Below, in pieces: positions 52,960 through 63,627 of a stretch of 64,000 nt of DNA. The notes beneath the pieces are model-generated. The model was not told where the DNA came from, ran no database searches, and was given only the letters and a program-made list of their open reading frames with translations. This DNA comes from Ephemerocybe angulata (Eukaryota; Basidiomycota; Agaricomycetes; Agaricales; Psathyrellaceae). Both the position numbers and the translations under genes were made by a program. The stretch covers positions 124,001 through 188,000 of the forward strand of contig JAACJK010000011.1 of the NCBI GenBank assembly GCA_013368325.1, in the 5' to 3' direction. The first letter of the stretch is position 1; each line of letters starts with the position of its first letter.

Positions 52960-53375
52960 GGTCCGGGTCCGTATGGGTGATAATGCTGCTCGTTTATCCC
53001 AAAGTGGAGAAAATAGAGCTGTCTCAGACATGGGGCGGTGAGGTGATCGAGCCAATTGACGCCAAAGCGACCGGGGTGGACATGAAAGTCCTCTGAAGCA
53101 TCAGAGTAGGCGCGTCTAGTCCTTCGGTGTCGCCGATTGACAGTAGCCGCCGACCAAGCGTGTCGACATAAAGCTCGCGGAGAGTGCATCCAGATGGTTT
53201 GACGAACCTCTCCGCTGGAAGCGTGTCTGTGGTCATGCCGAGCGTACGAAGGCCTCTAGATTTGGAGTTTCGGAAAGTCTAGGATTGGGTTCTCCTTTTC
53301 GTCCTTGCCTTGTTCACCCTCGGAGAAACAACGCACGCACAGAGGCTCCAGTGATAAACGAGTTGTTAGAAGGTC
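52960..53375 (-). pseudogene. Remnant of an A/B-subclade F-box-like gene
   Basis: Fragments align in order with F-box protein A but in shifting frames and with deletions: RLSLEPLCVRCFSEGEQ and NPILDFPKL (53370-53270), PAERFVKPSGCTLRELYVDT (about 53220-53160), then WLDHLTAPCLRQLYFLHFGI (about 53060-53000). The relic ends ~70 bp before the start codon of gene D, so that gene's promoter lies in F-box debris. Confidence 0.65.
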
Positions 53376-53470
53376 AGTATTCCCTTCTCACACTTATTAC
53401 TATACATGTACTACTGGTCTGACGATAAGTCGGTTGAAAACAGAGGGCCCGAGCCCACGAAGCTGAGACG

Positions 53471-55818
53471 ATCTAAGGTTGGCACTGCAATCATGATGAG
53501 TACCCCTTTATACCCAGTTAGAGCACCACAGACTCACCTGAGAATAGTAAGGCGTCGACACGGGCTTGCACGTCGCCGGGGGCGCACATTCAGTTGGACC
53601 AGTCCACCCCGTCCCACCACACTGCCCATACATCGTCTGCAATGGCCCCGCCGGTGTACTCGTCGTAGTAGTAGGTGTAGTCACCGTGCTCGTCGTGCTC
53701 GTCGAACTCGTGCTTGTGGTGGACGTGGTGGTAGTCCCGCCGGCACTTGCGAGCCTGCAGAGCCTTCTCCCATAGTCAACGACCTCCCATGCCTCCGTCC
53801 CCGGCGTCGTCCTCGCATAGAACACCCCATTCGGATCCCACTTCTTCCTCAACTCCAACAACCTCGGGTAATTCGAGCCCCAATACGCCTTCTGCCAATC
53901 CGGCTCCTCCAGATTCCCCTCATTCACATACGCAGCACCGTTCGGGCTCGCCGCTCTCAGCGGCGCATCGACGCTATTCGTAAGCTGCGTCTGCGCCTGT
54001 TGCTTTTGCGCCCACGTCGCCTGCGCGGCGAGGTTCACAGAGCTGATCGAGAACGACGCTGCGTCACGCCACGCGGGGTGGATCGCGTTGTCCACGGGCC
54101 CAGCACGGCCAGGGCCGACGATGTGACCCACGAACCCGGCACCTGAACGCCGCATGGCGTCGACGATAGCGTTCCCGTTCGCATTAATATCCGTCTTCGT
54201 AAAGACCCGCCCGCCTACGAGGCTCGTCACGCCCGCCGATTCGTCCTGGAAGAGGGCCGTATACAGATCGAAGAAGGTGGTGTACTCGGTGATCGTCGAC
54301 GTATACGTGATGCCCAACGTCCGGAGCTGGTCGAACAGCGGTTGCACGACCTCCGTGATCTTCGTCCTCGTCATGTTGACACCAACGAACGGGCGGATGT
54401 TGAGGCTGGCGCCGAAGAGCTCGTAGTAGACGAACATGCCGTTCTCGACCCAGCGAGGTGAGAGGTTGTGGAATGCTGCGAACCCGCGCCAGAAGAGGTC
54501 CTGATTGTTGTTCGTATTGAGGGAGAGGACGAGTCCCGCGGAAGGTGTCTCGGGGAAGGTCTTGACGGTGACGGAGAGTAGGACGGCGAAGGTGCTGGGG
54601 CCGCCTCCGCGTAGGCCCCAGTACAGATCGGGGTTGGTGTCGGCGTTGGCGGTGAGATACTCGCCAGAGGCAGTTATAACTTCGTACGAAAGGGCTTGGT
54701 CGGCAGCTGGGATGAAGCGATTGGACGTGAGAAGGGGGTTCGGGTGTAGTGCGAGTCAGCGTACCCATGCCATAGTACGAAGCGAGGGGTCCGTGTCCTC
54801 CACCTTGGATGTATCCACCTGCGAAACCGACAGTCTGCGAACGAGGATGAATAAGGATACACCGAGGTGTGAAAGATATAGAACGAGACGTACGGGGCAT
54901 TCACCGGTCACTATTGCTACCTTCGGGCTCTGCTGATTCGCAAGCCTCAATAGTTCTCTACCCTGGATCCCAGCCCCGACGGTAACAGCACTACCCGTCC
55001 AGCCTCCGGGCCCCGTGTACTTCGGGATGAACGTCACGTCTGGCACGAGCTGTCAGCACCTCCCTCGCTGGGTTGAATCGAACGCATGATAGAATATGGA
55101 ACGCACTTTTGAACGAATGCGTGTTGATCGCCAACGCGCTATACCCGGTGCTTCTCCCCATGAAATCGTGTCCAGTATTGCGAATGATAAGTCGCACATT
55201 GTTCGTCCTGGCGAAGTCGATCCCAGCCTTGATATGCTCGCGAGTCTTGGCCATGATGACATAGCGCGGGAGGAAGCCAAGCGTGCACTCGGCGTTGCGG
55301 TTGGTTGTGGGGAGGCAAGTGTTGTTCGTCCAGAGCATCCAATGATTGGAGACCGCACGATCGGACCTGAGGTGAGAGGTTAAATAGAGTTCAGATTAAA
55401 GGAACGAACGGAATTGAAAAGAATACTACGCACTGCCAGTCTTGCCCGTTAAAGTTTCGGGTGACATCCGAACATGCCTAGAACGCAGATCAGTAACGGC
55501 CCATCTCCTATCTCTCATCTCCGAGGCAAGTAATACCCGGGTCTGAAAAGCGTAACTCACCTGCTGATTGTACGTAGCAACCCCTTCAAACGTATTGTAG
55601 CATACCGCGGGATCAGGTACGACCTTCTGCAAGTTCCCGCCCACGGATGCATTGAGGGCGGACCATGCAGCTGCCTGAGGCCAGCATGCATCGAGGTCGC
55701 TACATTTGCAGTCGTAGCGAACGCCGTTCCAGGTGAACGGGTTGGCTACCTGGGCGTGGGCGGAGCGTAGGGAAGAAAGGTAGAGGAAAGGTATGAGGAG
55801 GGCGTAGAACGCCATCAT
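53471..55818 (-). CDS. Secreted FAD-linked oxidoreductase (AA7/BBE type) with C-terminal CBM1, 652 aa
   Basis: Seven exons join in frame: 55818-55561, 55477-55434, 55366-55107, 55039-54894, 54834-54765, 54706-53538 and 53482-53471. Signal peptide [20 protein letters not shown]. The FAD domain has [13 protein letters not shown] (His for covalent flavin) and GECP joined across an intron to [15 protein letters not shown] (Cys for a second flavin bond), as in bicovalent berberine-bridge-like enzymes. The C-terminal BBE motif is [20 protein letters not shown] Ser/Thr linker leads to CBM1 ([30 protein letters not shown]), completed by a 12-nt last exon encoding CQP-stop. AA7 enzymes oxidise oligosaccharides and release H2O2. 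The cellulose-binding module suggests action on cellulose-derived sugars at the plant cell wall. The substrate is not known. Confidence 0.85.
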
Positions 55819-56077
55819 GTCAGTCGTGCTGGCGTGACGTGGTGGAAGTGGGGTTATATCTTCGAGGAGGGACCTCGAGCGGACGCGATTCTTCGGATAA
55901 TAAGGCTAGGGAAGTCATAAGAGCGCCCTCAGTATCCATACATCCAAATCATATTATCCTCGCAAAGCAATGGGGCTGCATAGAAAGCGGATCCGAGAGT
56001 GATGCTCCCGTATTGAATTCACTGGTAGTTTCGAAGTTGACTCTTCTCCGGGTTTAGATATGGCGAAACGCCGTAAC

Positions 56078-56648
56078 CTAATCAGTGTAGGTCAGCAGGT
56101 TGCCCTCACAATCATCAACCAAGACGCACCACTCGGCTTCAGCTATGACAACCTCGTTTAGTATTCGCATACGCAGTTCAGATGATTTACAATCGGCGAC
56201 AGACTGGGCTTCCGCCATAGAGAACACTCGAACATGAGCGAGGGACGCATGAGAAGGCCCGCGAGAGCGTCCAAGATGGAATTGGACCTTAGGTTGAACC
56301 TCCAACTCATCAACCATTCCTCCAAAAGGATCTCCCTCTCGCGAAGCCATACCCACCAGAGGATCGCCAAGTGGCCGAAGAAGCGCGCCTTGAGAAACCT
56401 CGACGATAATCAGCGATTAACCTGAACCGATCTTCAGCTTCCATGCCCAGAACGAAGGCAGTGTACTCACATTCTAGTGGGATCTCAGTGGGAGGGAGAA
56501 GCAAAGAAAAGCTCCAGCCAAGCCCAACACGGAATATCCGAATCTTTTTCGAAGCAAAGAAGTGCGAGGCACCTGAGGTGTCTTTCAACCACGGTATTTC
56601 CGGAGTTTCTCGAGTACGGGTGGGTGAGAATGTTGCATTATAGGCCAA
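56078..56648 (-). CDS. Possible hypothetical gene fragment
   Basis: Two open segments can be joined by a very short GT-AG intron (about 33 nt near 56385-56420). The joined frame includes PTEIPLECEYTAFVLGMEAE, then PKVQFHLGRSRGPSHASLAH and EVVIAEAEWCVLVDDCEGN, to the TAG at 56078. The first segment has no in-frame ATG at its start (56648 is TTG), so a start at an internal Met, a missing upstream exon or decay are all possible. No domain recognised. Confidence 0.3.
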
Positions 56649-57534
56649 AAGTTCAGTTCAAGAACTTGTCGTCAACTTGTCGTCGTCATTGTCGTTGTCG
56701 TCTTTCAAGGTCTACTAGAGCGTTGCGCTGGCAGATCCCGAACTGGATGAACGGCTGACTAAGGGCGGAAGGCGCAGACAAGCACGCACACACACGCAGC
56801 GTTGACAAGTCCTGCCGGGACCTGCCCACGCAATTCGAATAAGTGAGGTGAGTTGAAGGTGAGTGTATCATTTTTTTCGAGATCTTCTATGAAACATAAA
56901 TATGGAAAGAAGGTGAGGAATGCATAGGGATAAAGTGAAATGTACAAGTCCCGTCGGATAAATTAAGGGACGTGTGGTTATCACCCAACAGTCCATACGT
57001 TGCTAAGTATCGCATACCCCAACAATACAAACAACAACTTGAGCAGGAAGGCATCATAGTCGATGAGATCAACCTATGGAGGGACATCCACATTGACGGA
57101 AAACGCATCCCCTCCCCTCCCAAGTCGTGGAGGAAGGGATGGGGAAAAGATCCCGAGAACTATTTGGAACCTCCCTATGAAGACGAGGTGCATTTACCAG
57201 TCGTGGACACCGTCGGCGAGATGTCCCGAGCTGCCCTTTCAGTCGAGCGAAGCCAGGAGTCTATCGAAATCTATTTGGAGCCGGGGATCCCCTCAATGCT
57301 GAGAAAGTCGTACTTTCCTTCCTCAAGAAACTGTGCGTTCAGATGCACCACTCCCGCTCCGACGATCCCAGGCATGGAAGACGTTTCATCGACGCTATAG
57401 ACACCCCGTGCCTCCCGTCCCTCGAGGTCACCAGCGATGTGATTGACACAGCGTATCCCGTGATTCACCTCGTCAGGAGATCGCAGTGCCAGCTGTGCGA
57501 GCTTCGCTTGAATTTCTCTTCCTCGCGCACCTCC

Positions 57535-57713
57535 TGTCGGAACTTTCCGTTGGGCTATTCCACGGTTTTCAACTGAACTGGTGCCAAAGCTCGCCAAAAT
57601 TGGCATTTCTTGGCCGCCAGAGTTCTGTTTGGAACCGTGGATTGCCATTTTGACAGACTTTTACGTCTTTAGACGTAAAAGTCGTTAAAATGGTCGGGCG
57701 GAAATTTCCGACA
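57535..57713. mobile_element. MITE-like palindromic insertion in the F-box pseudogene
   Basis: A 179-bp segment absent from gene D has inverted ends: TGTCGGAACTTTCCG at left, and the right end reads, in reverse complement, TGTCGGAAATTTCCG (one mismatch in 15). It has no coding capacity and a strong internal hairpin at 57645-57693. The target duplication is unclear (possibly CC). Confidence 0.55.
57645..57693. repeat. 49-nt near-perfect palindrome
   Basis: The core at 57656-57683 is a perfect 13-bp stem (GACTTTTACGTCT) with a 2-nt loop, extended by CCATTTTGAC / GTTAAAATGG arms with one mismatch. Confidence 0.7.
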
Positions 57714-58305
57714 CCGACAGAACACCGCACTCAAGCCCTGGGGCATCAGAACCTTTGGACTCCAACAAGTCAATCTACATAAACTTCTCAACCCAGTCTC
57801 TCCAACGCTAGAGAAACTGGCCATTCAATCTGGGATAATGGATAGCTCGTGACTCGACGAGTTTTCGGCGCCACATCTCCAGAAAATTACAGTGCTCTGC
57901 TTTGGGATCGAAAGAAAGCGATTCATGCACGAGTCTGTCGAAGCGGATAGTGCGGCATCCGATGTCGCTCTCTACATTCTGCACTGGGTGGAGGAGTGGA
58001 TTAAGGGTGCAGCGGAGGAGGAGAAATCGAGGCGAACCATTGAGTTTGTGGCTGGCCCTGCATCATCTCTGTGGGGCATCGATTCTACTGCGGCCTTCTA
58101 CGGCAGGAGTGGGTTCGAGAAGTGCGTGCGAATTCCCTGCCCTAACACCGTCAGCACAATGGTGTTGCAATGGTGTCCCGGATTCGCGCGATGGGTGGAA
58201 ATATCGACGTGTGGTGGATGTCGGTTAGGAGGCGTTCCGATAAGGAGGCAAAGGCTTGGCGCGAACAAAAGGAGGATGAGCCACAGTCAAATCGTAAGGA
58301 GATGA

Positions 58306-59655
58306 TGAGGTGGTAGGTCGTGCAATGCCTTGACGCTACGTTCGATTTGTTATTGATGTAGGGTATCTGAGGGGTAGCTTGTATAGTTTCAAGTAATCTT
58401 AGGTTCGAAATCCACATCATTAACCCATACCTCCTGGCCTCAACCTTGGACCCCATGTTATTCTATGTGTAATCGGTGAACAAAGAGCCGTCTATCGAGG
58501 GATCCACTGTTACCTTAACTAAGCATTAAGCTACTTATTAAGCTGAACCAAGATTGACATGCTCTGTATTTGAACGACTTTCTTCCTCCGTCCCATGCAG
58601 TTCACAAAACCGAAATCAGACCAATAATTAGGGAATCGAAGTTGAGTACCTAGTAATCGCTATCCTGTGGTGTCGGATGCTCTCCGCTGAGAATGAATCG
58701 AGCTTTACATAGACTCCCAGTAGCCAGTATCCCAGCCGTAGTCGAGCCCTCCGTGCACAACGTAGCCATCTGGAGCCGTCAAGGGCTGATCCCAGTCACC
58801 GATGGCACACGCTCTGCTTCTTGAAACATGGTCCATCCTGTGTCACATAAGTAGCTACAAGAAGAGTCCCCGCTCCAATATCTATGGTAATGCCGATTAA
58901 AGGGCTCCACGATACTAGGAGCGCCCAGTCGGCATGCCACACACATGACAATTCCGCCTCGCGCGGGATTTGAAGAATAGTGGATATTGGGCGGCGACCT
59001 CTCGGGATCTCGGCATACTGGGCTACTATACCTGTTTGTGAGGATGCATATACCCTGTACCGAGTAAAGCTATCCAGGAAATGATAGAACCACAGTCCAC
59101 TTTGATGAAACTCCGGCTTATACTAGTCTCTGTTGAGGTTTGGAGCGCTGTGGGGCGGCCAAGCAACGTCGGGGCCCTATTCTCGCGAGGTTGATTCCGT
59201 TCCCCGTGGATGTCGCTATTAGTTTCTCAGCAGCTCCGGCAAAGAGTCGATGTGCCTTTTGGTCGAATACTAAACATATCGCAAGCACCGCAGTGAACTT
59301 GTGAATTTCTTGACTCGTAACCAGCTGTATCTTTCTTACTAAGTAATCATTATGTACTCCCTGTATCGTTGCAATGGAGGAAGAAGCCGCACTCCACGGT
59401 TGTGGCTAGTACGTCTACAGCGATGCCGCTGAGAATAAACCCGCGTTCCAGTCTCCTTCACCTACGTTTGAACTTTGACCCTTGGAACAGCAACGATACT
59501 GCCTCTTCTCCACAATTACATCACACCACGATATTGGGTACTTGGTCTGAACTTGGAACATCTCAATTCTTTATCGAATGTCGATTCTCCTCCTCCAGTT
59601 GGAGATTTACGCCGTCAAGCGACTTCGACGGCAGAACGGAGTCGATCTCAAAAGG
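58306..59655. other. Intergenic region with one candidate exon
   Basis: Nothing supported apart from the exon-like stretch at 58705-58837. Confidence 0.4.
58705..58837 (-). CDS. Candidate 3' exon of a small unrecognised gene
   Basis: After an ACAG acceptor at 58838 a frame reads ACAIGDWDQPLTAPDGYVVH and ends GYWESM at a TAA (58705). The aromatic-rich composition looks like protein, not noise. I could not define the upstream exons, so this may be a relic. Confidence 0.25.
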
Positions 59656-59662
59656 TATATAA
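59656..59662 (+). promoter_or_regulatory. TATA box of the 267-aa secreted protein gene
   Basis: TATATAA, 80 nt before the ATG at 59742. Confidence 0.55.
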
Positions 59663-59741
59663 GCAGTTGGATATACACTCCCAGTTATTATCAACACATC
59701 CCACCTTTTACTTCTCTCAACGTACTGTACATAACCCAAAC

Positions 59742-60607
59742 ATGTTCACTCAACTCTTCGTCCTCGCAGCGATCACGGCGCAACTCGCCTCCGCCGACCG
59801 CCTCAGCACCTGGCTCAGCGACATGTGCACCAACGCCAACCAAGGCAACACAGAGCCTCTGCCTCTCGGAGAGTGCATCGAGTTCGGGCAGGCTCAGAGC
59901 TACATCCTCAAGAAAGACGACGGGAAGACCTACAACCTCTTCACCGGCGGAGGATGTCATCAATACGTCGGCCAGGTCTCGCTCAGCGGTACTTGCCTTG
60001 CGACTGGCGATGCCACTGGTATCATGAACATTGGACAACAGGATGCTAAGCGCTGGATCCGGTATGTACCTCCCCATAGGATCCACAGGCGGATGTCATA
60101 ACTAACCACGCACCAAATCACAGCGGCGCCAACCCTCTTGGCAAACGCGCCAAACGCAGGTCATCCCGGCGCTCAATCAATAACGCCACGACCCTGGAAA
60201 GGCGCGTCGAAGGCGACACATACCAATGCCCCAACGTGCCCAGCGGCGCCGACTACTTTTTCGTCGTCCAAACCAGCAGCGCCGCGCACGAAGAGACCTT
60301 CTCCGACGAAGACCGCATCATCCGCAACGACTTCGTCGGCGCCTTCAACGCCGCATACCAGAACCCCAGCGGACAGACGCAGGTCACGAGCTTCTCACCC
60401 GAGCCGGACGTGCAGATGACGCTCACGATGAACCAGGGTGTTATTCAAGATATCCACCCTGTTGATATCGAGAACCTTACTAATAATTTGTTTGAGTTCA
60501 GGAACAGGGAGACTAACCCTGTTAACTTTATTGTGGGGCTGTATACGGGTCGTATTGACCACCCTGATGCTGGACTCATTGCCGAGTTCCACTGGCAGGG
60601 TGATTAG
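59742..60607 (+). CDS. Secreted protein with dibasic processing sites, 267 aa
   Basis: Two exons, 59742-60061 and 60124-60607, join in frame (R codon split) to a TAG. Signal peptide MFTQLFVLAAITAQLASA. The first domain has Cys pairs (SDMCTNAN, LGECIEFG, GGGCHQYV, SGTCLATG), suggesting a small disulphide-rich fold. A strongly basic stretch follows (LGKRAKRRSSRRS), then LERRVEGDTYQCPNV; KR/RR dipeptides are Kex2-type cleavage sites. The C-terminal domain (SSAAHEETFSDEDRIIRNDF, then NPVNFIVGLYTGRIDHPDAG) lacks further cysteines. The protein may be cut into two products in the secretory pathway. No family recognised; a TATA box supports a live gene. Confidence 0.7.
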
Positions 60608-61216
60608 GAGCTGCGCGCGCTAGGCCATATTTCAAGTCCAACTATAGCTGTTGCTTTCAGTTTCATCTCCACATTCCACTTTGTACTCTACTCGCTATGT
60701 GTATCACTTTCTGATATCTCTTTTGCTTTTATGTTCTACGTACCCTTTTTAATACACTAGTCGCCCATTCTCTCGTGTCGATAGGTTTGTTATCATATTA
60801 CAGCTTAATACCACTTGGACAATCGTTACAGGTCTCACTACCGACCCAGTGTTAAAGTGGGTTTCTTGGCGGGGGTGACAAGCTAACATCCAAGTAACTT
60901 TCCAGTCAACCAACAACGCTACATCCCTGAGAAACGCGTCGAAGGCAAAACAGACCCACCTATTTAAACTGATTTCTCCCATTGCTCTCACAGTAAGACT
61001 GTGTACTCTGACTTGCTTCGCTTAACGGACAGTTTGAATAGAGACCTATTAAGCTTGAGTAGCGGGTATTCCAGTGTGCATGATAGGATCGTCAATTAGA
61101 CTCTCTACACAACACGCAATGTACAAGCTAAATGAGAGTCCACGGAGGAGATACCGGTTATATCCTGGCAGTGCTAACAATCGCAGAATATAAACTAAAG
61201 ATAAGGACTATAAGGA
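60608..61216. other. Intergenic region between convergent genes
   Basis: No gene seen. The 59742 gene and F-box gene B converge here, so it should hold both 3' ends. Confidence 0.5.
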
Positions 61217-63346
61217 CTACTGTTTCGCTTCAATTTTCTCCTTCCCAGAAACTCGTGCCGCATTATACGCAGACACATTCCACTTATTTATCCACCACTC
61301 AACATCAATCTTCATTCCTGCCCCGACCAGCTCGTCCTGCATGGCTTCAACAGCTTGGGGCGGGGATACCGCGCTCAGACGCCCGGCCGATCCATGGTCA
61401 TAGAACAGTAGGTATCCGAAATCGTCTGGGGCAGCACAGAAGCGGACTGCGAGCTGCGACTGGCGATGGCGACTCTGGGAGTGTTGAGGATCCAGCAATC
61501 CTCCAAATCCTCCAGTGGTCCATTCCTTGACCCAGCGAAGTAGACGCAGTGCGAAATCTGCTGCATCTGGTTCTTTTGGCAAGTCATTGACAAAGGCGGA
61601 TGGATGAAGAACCCGCTCGTTGATACCAAAGCAGATAAAATCAAGCTCTCTCAAGCGCGGAGCGGTGAGGTCATCCAGCCAGTCGAAGTCACAGAGACTG
61701 CCGTGAAAGTGAAAGACCTCCAATGCATCAGAGTGCTCTTTCATCAGGACCTCCAGCGCTGCGTCATCGCTCAGTGAAAGGTGATCATGCGTGTCGATGT
61801 ACAGCTTGCGAAGGGTGCATCCAGATCGCTTGATAAACTTCACCGCTGGGGTGAGGGATCCGGCCCCGTGCGAACTATAGTCTGTCCTTATGTCGAATGT
61901 TTGGAGGTTTCTGCATGTGAGGGCGTCAAGGAATTGCTCGAGGGCTTCCTGATTTGTCTTGGTGCAGACGCGCAGTACTTGGAGTTTGGGAAAGTCGATG
62001 CATGGATCCTGACGCTCGTACTTGTATTTGGAATAGTTTGCATACTCCGACGCAGCACGCACAGTGAGGGACTCGAGTGAAAGCCGAGCAAGCTTCAATA
62101 TCGCGAGGAGTATGAAGTTTGAAGGGCCGTCATGTCCTATCGTGAGGTGCGTAAGCTGTGAGTAGGGAAGAACCCAGAGGTGCAGGGGCTCTTCCTTGTG
62201 AATGTGGAGCTCCACGCGACGGAGGGCCGGGAAATTGTGTGGGGAGAGCTTGATGAAAACTGGGTTTGGGGGCTGGCGATCCTGGGTGAACATGAGACGT
62301 AAGGTGTGTAGCTTCTTCCAGACTTTCTCGTCTTCCTTCTTCGCAAGGGCGGTCTGCCTCCGTGTCTGGTACGGTTTCGGTGGGTGGATAGCGCGCATCT
62401 TTTCGTAAACATCATGGAAGTTCTTCATGATAGCGATAGCTTGGGCTAAATCTCGATCTTGCCAGAGCCGGTCAGGCTCCTCTTCTTCGTCGTCGAGCAA
62501 GCGCTGAACCCATGCGGTGTCACAGTCGTCGTGGATGGTGAGGGTCGAAATGTCTCGTTTGTGGACCGAGTTAACCATATCGGTCACGCCAGGTCTCATA
62601 AACCCCGCTCCTTCTCGAGTAGAGCTCTTGGGCTCTGGGTCTGCGTCGTATCTGGGCTTTATCAAGGTCAGGCTGACTGGCACTCCTGCGGGAATACGCT
62701 CGAGGTCGAGTCGCGTCCGCCGGACCTCGCCCGCGATGACCTCGTTCGCATTCCCGTCTATCAAGGCAGACACTCGAATCTCCTCCTCCTCCATGTCCTC
62801 GTTCCAGTCAAACATGGGACCTGGTGCGCGATCGCCGTCAAAGTGAACCTCGCGATGGGTTGCGTCGATGGCCTTAGCCCAGGTTCGACACACGGACCGT
62901 AGCTTGCGATGTGCGACTTTGTCGACTGGCGGGTACGTGAACGCGGCGTGGACTGTGCGATCGACCTTCAGCCCACGTTTGGACTGGGTAGGGGGAGCGT
63001 TTGTGATCAAGAGCTTGATGACCATATCGAGCACCTCGGGTGGGATACTTGCAACGTAGCATGGCTATACAGATCGTTCAGAATGATCCCCGCCTTGTCT
63101 CACTGCAATGAAAGTACTTACATTTACGCCATCCCCTCCAATCTCCCAAGTCGCCTTCGCTTTCTTACGAGTCTGCGCTTCCGTGTTCCCCATTGATACC
63201 TGCATACTCGTAAGAGAGACTGTCGATGTCAAAGGAGTCAGATATAGGCCACATACAGCCTCAGGCTTCGCGACTGGCTTGGGAGCTCGGTCCAGCTTCT
63301 TCGATGGCGCTTTGGTGCGTACTTTCTTAGGTTCGTTTCGTGCCAT
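61217..63346 (-). CDS. F-box-like / LRR-like protein B, 671 aa (paralogue of A)
   Basis: Three exons join in frame: 63346-63257, 63199-63122 and 63064-61217. N-terminus MARNEPKKVRTKAPSKKLDR, second exon ending ATWEIGGDGVN, and F-box-like start IPPEVLDMVIKLLITNAPP. Its body is closely similar to protein A throughout (HKRDISTLTIHDDCDTAWVQ; SQLTHLTIGHDGPSNFILLA), as is the 5' flank to about 63500. The intron positions match those of A. It is intact. Expected role is an SCF substrate receptor; the near-identity of A and B in the Leu-rich region suggests overlapping targets. Confidence 0.82.
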
Positions 63347-63627
63347 TCCAAATTGCTGTTGCCCCCAATTAGCTTTTCGCGAGACTTTCATGCGAAATCT
63401 AGTACTCACGCAGGTGTCGTTTCGCAGAAGGGAAAAGTCGATTTTACGATGGTAGTGGTTGAGAGTTGAGAAGCGAATTGCATCCGGCCATATCAAAATA
63501 CTAGGGGCCCGCCGGTGGGTCGGTCCGGGAACGGATCAAAAGCGCCTTTGAGCGGCAGCGCGCTCAATTGGCGCCTTCAGGCACCTCTTTTGAGCAGAAC
63601 CACGACCACGACGACCACTACAAAGCC
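63347..63627. promoter_or_regulatory. Divergent promoter region of F-box gene B and the Alba-like gene
   Basis: 281 bp separate the two start codons on opposite strands, so both promoters must lie here or overlap. Sequence next to gene B is shared with gene A; the rest is unique. No clear TATA box seen. Confidence 0.45.

Larger units (their letters stand above)
57040..58305 (+). pseudogene. Degraded F-box-like gene, close to gene D
   Basis: Segments align in order with gene D in several frames: INLWRDIHIDGKRIPSPP (57068), VGEMSRAALSVERSQES (57215), YPVIHLVRRSQCQLCELRLN (57455), then LCFGIERKRFMHESVE (57897) and SDVALYILHWVEEWIKGAAE, to about 58150. Large internal parts are missing, the frame changes repeatedly and a 179-bp palindromic insert interrupts it at 57535. 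Confidence 0.75.

Noticed and set aside
53406..54146. 246-aa plus-strand frame
   Set aside because: Antisense to the main exon of the AA7 oxidase; Arg/Pro-rich composition typical of a shadow of GC-rich coding sequence.
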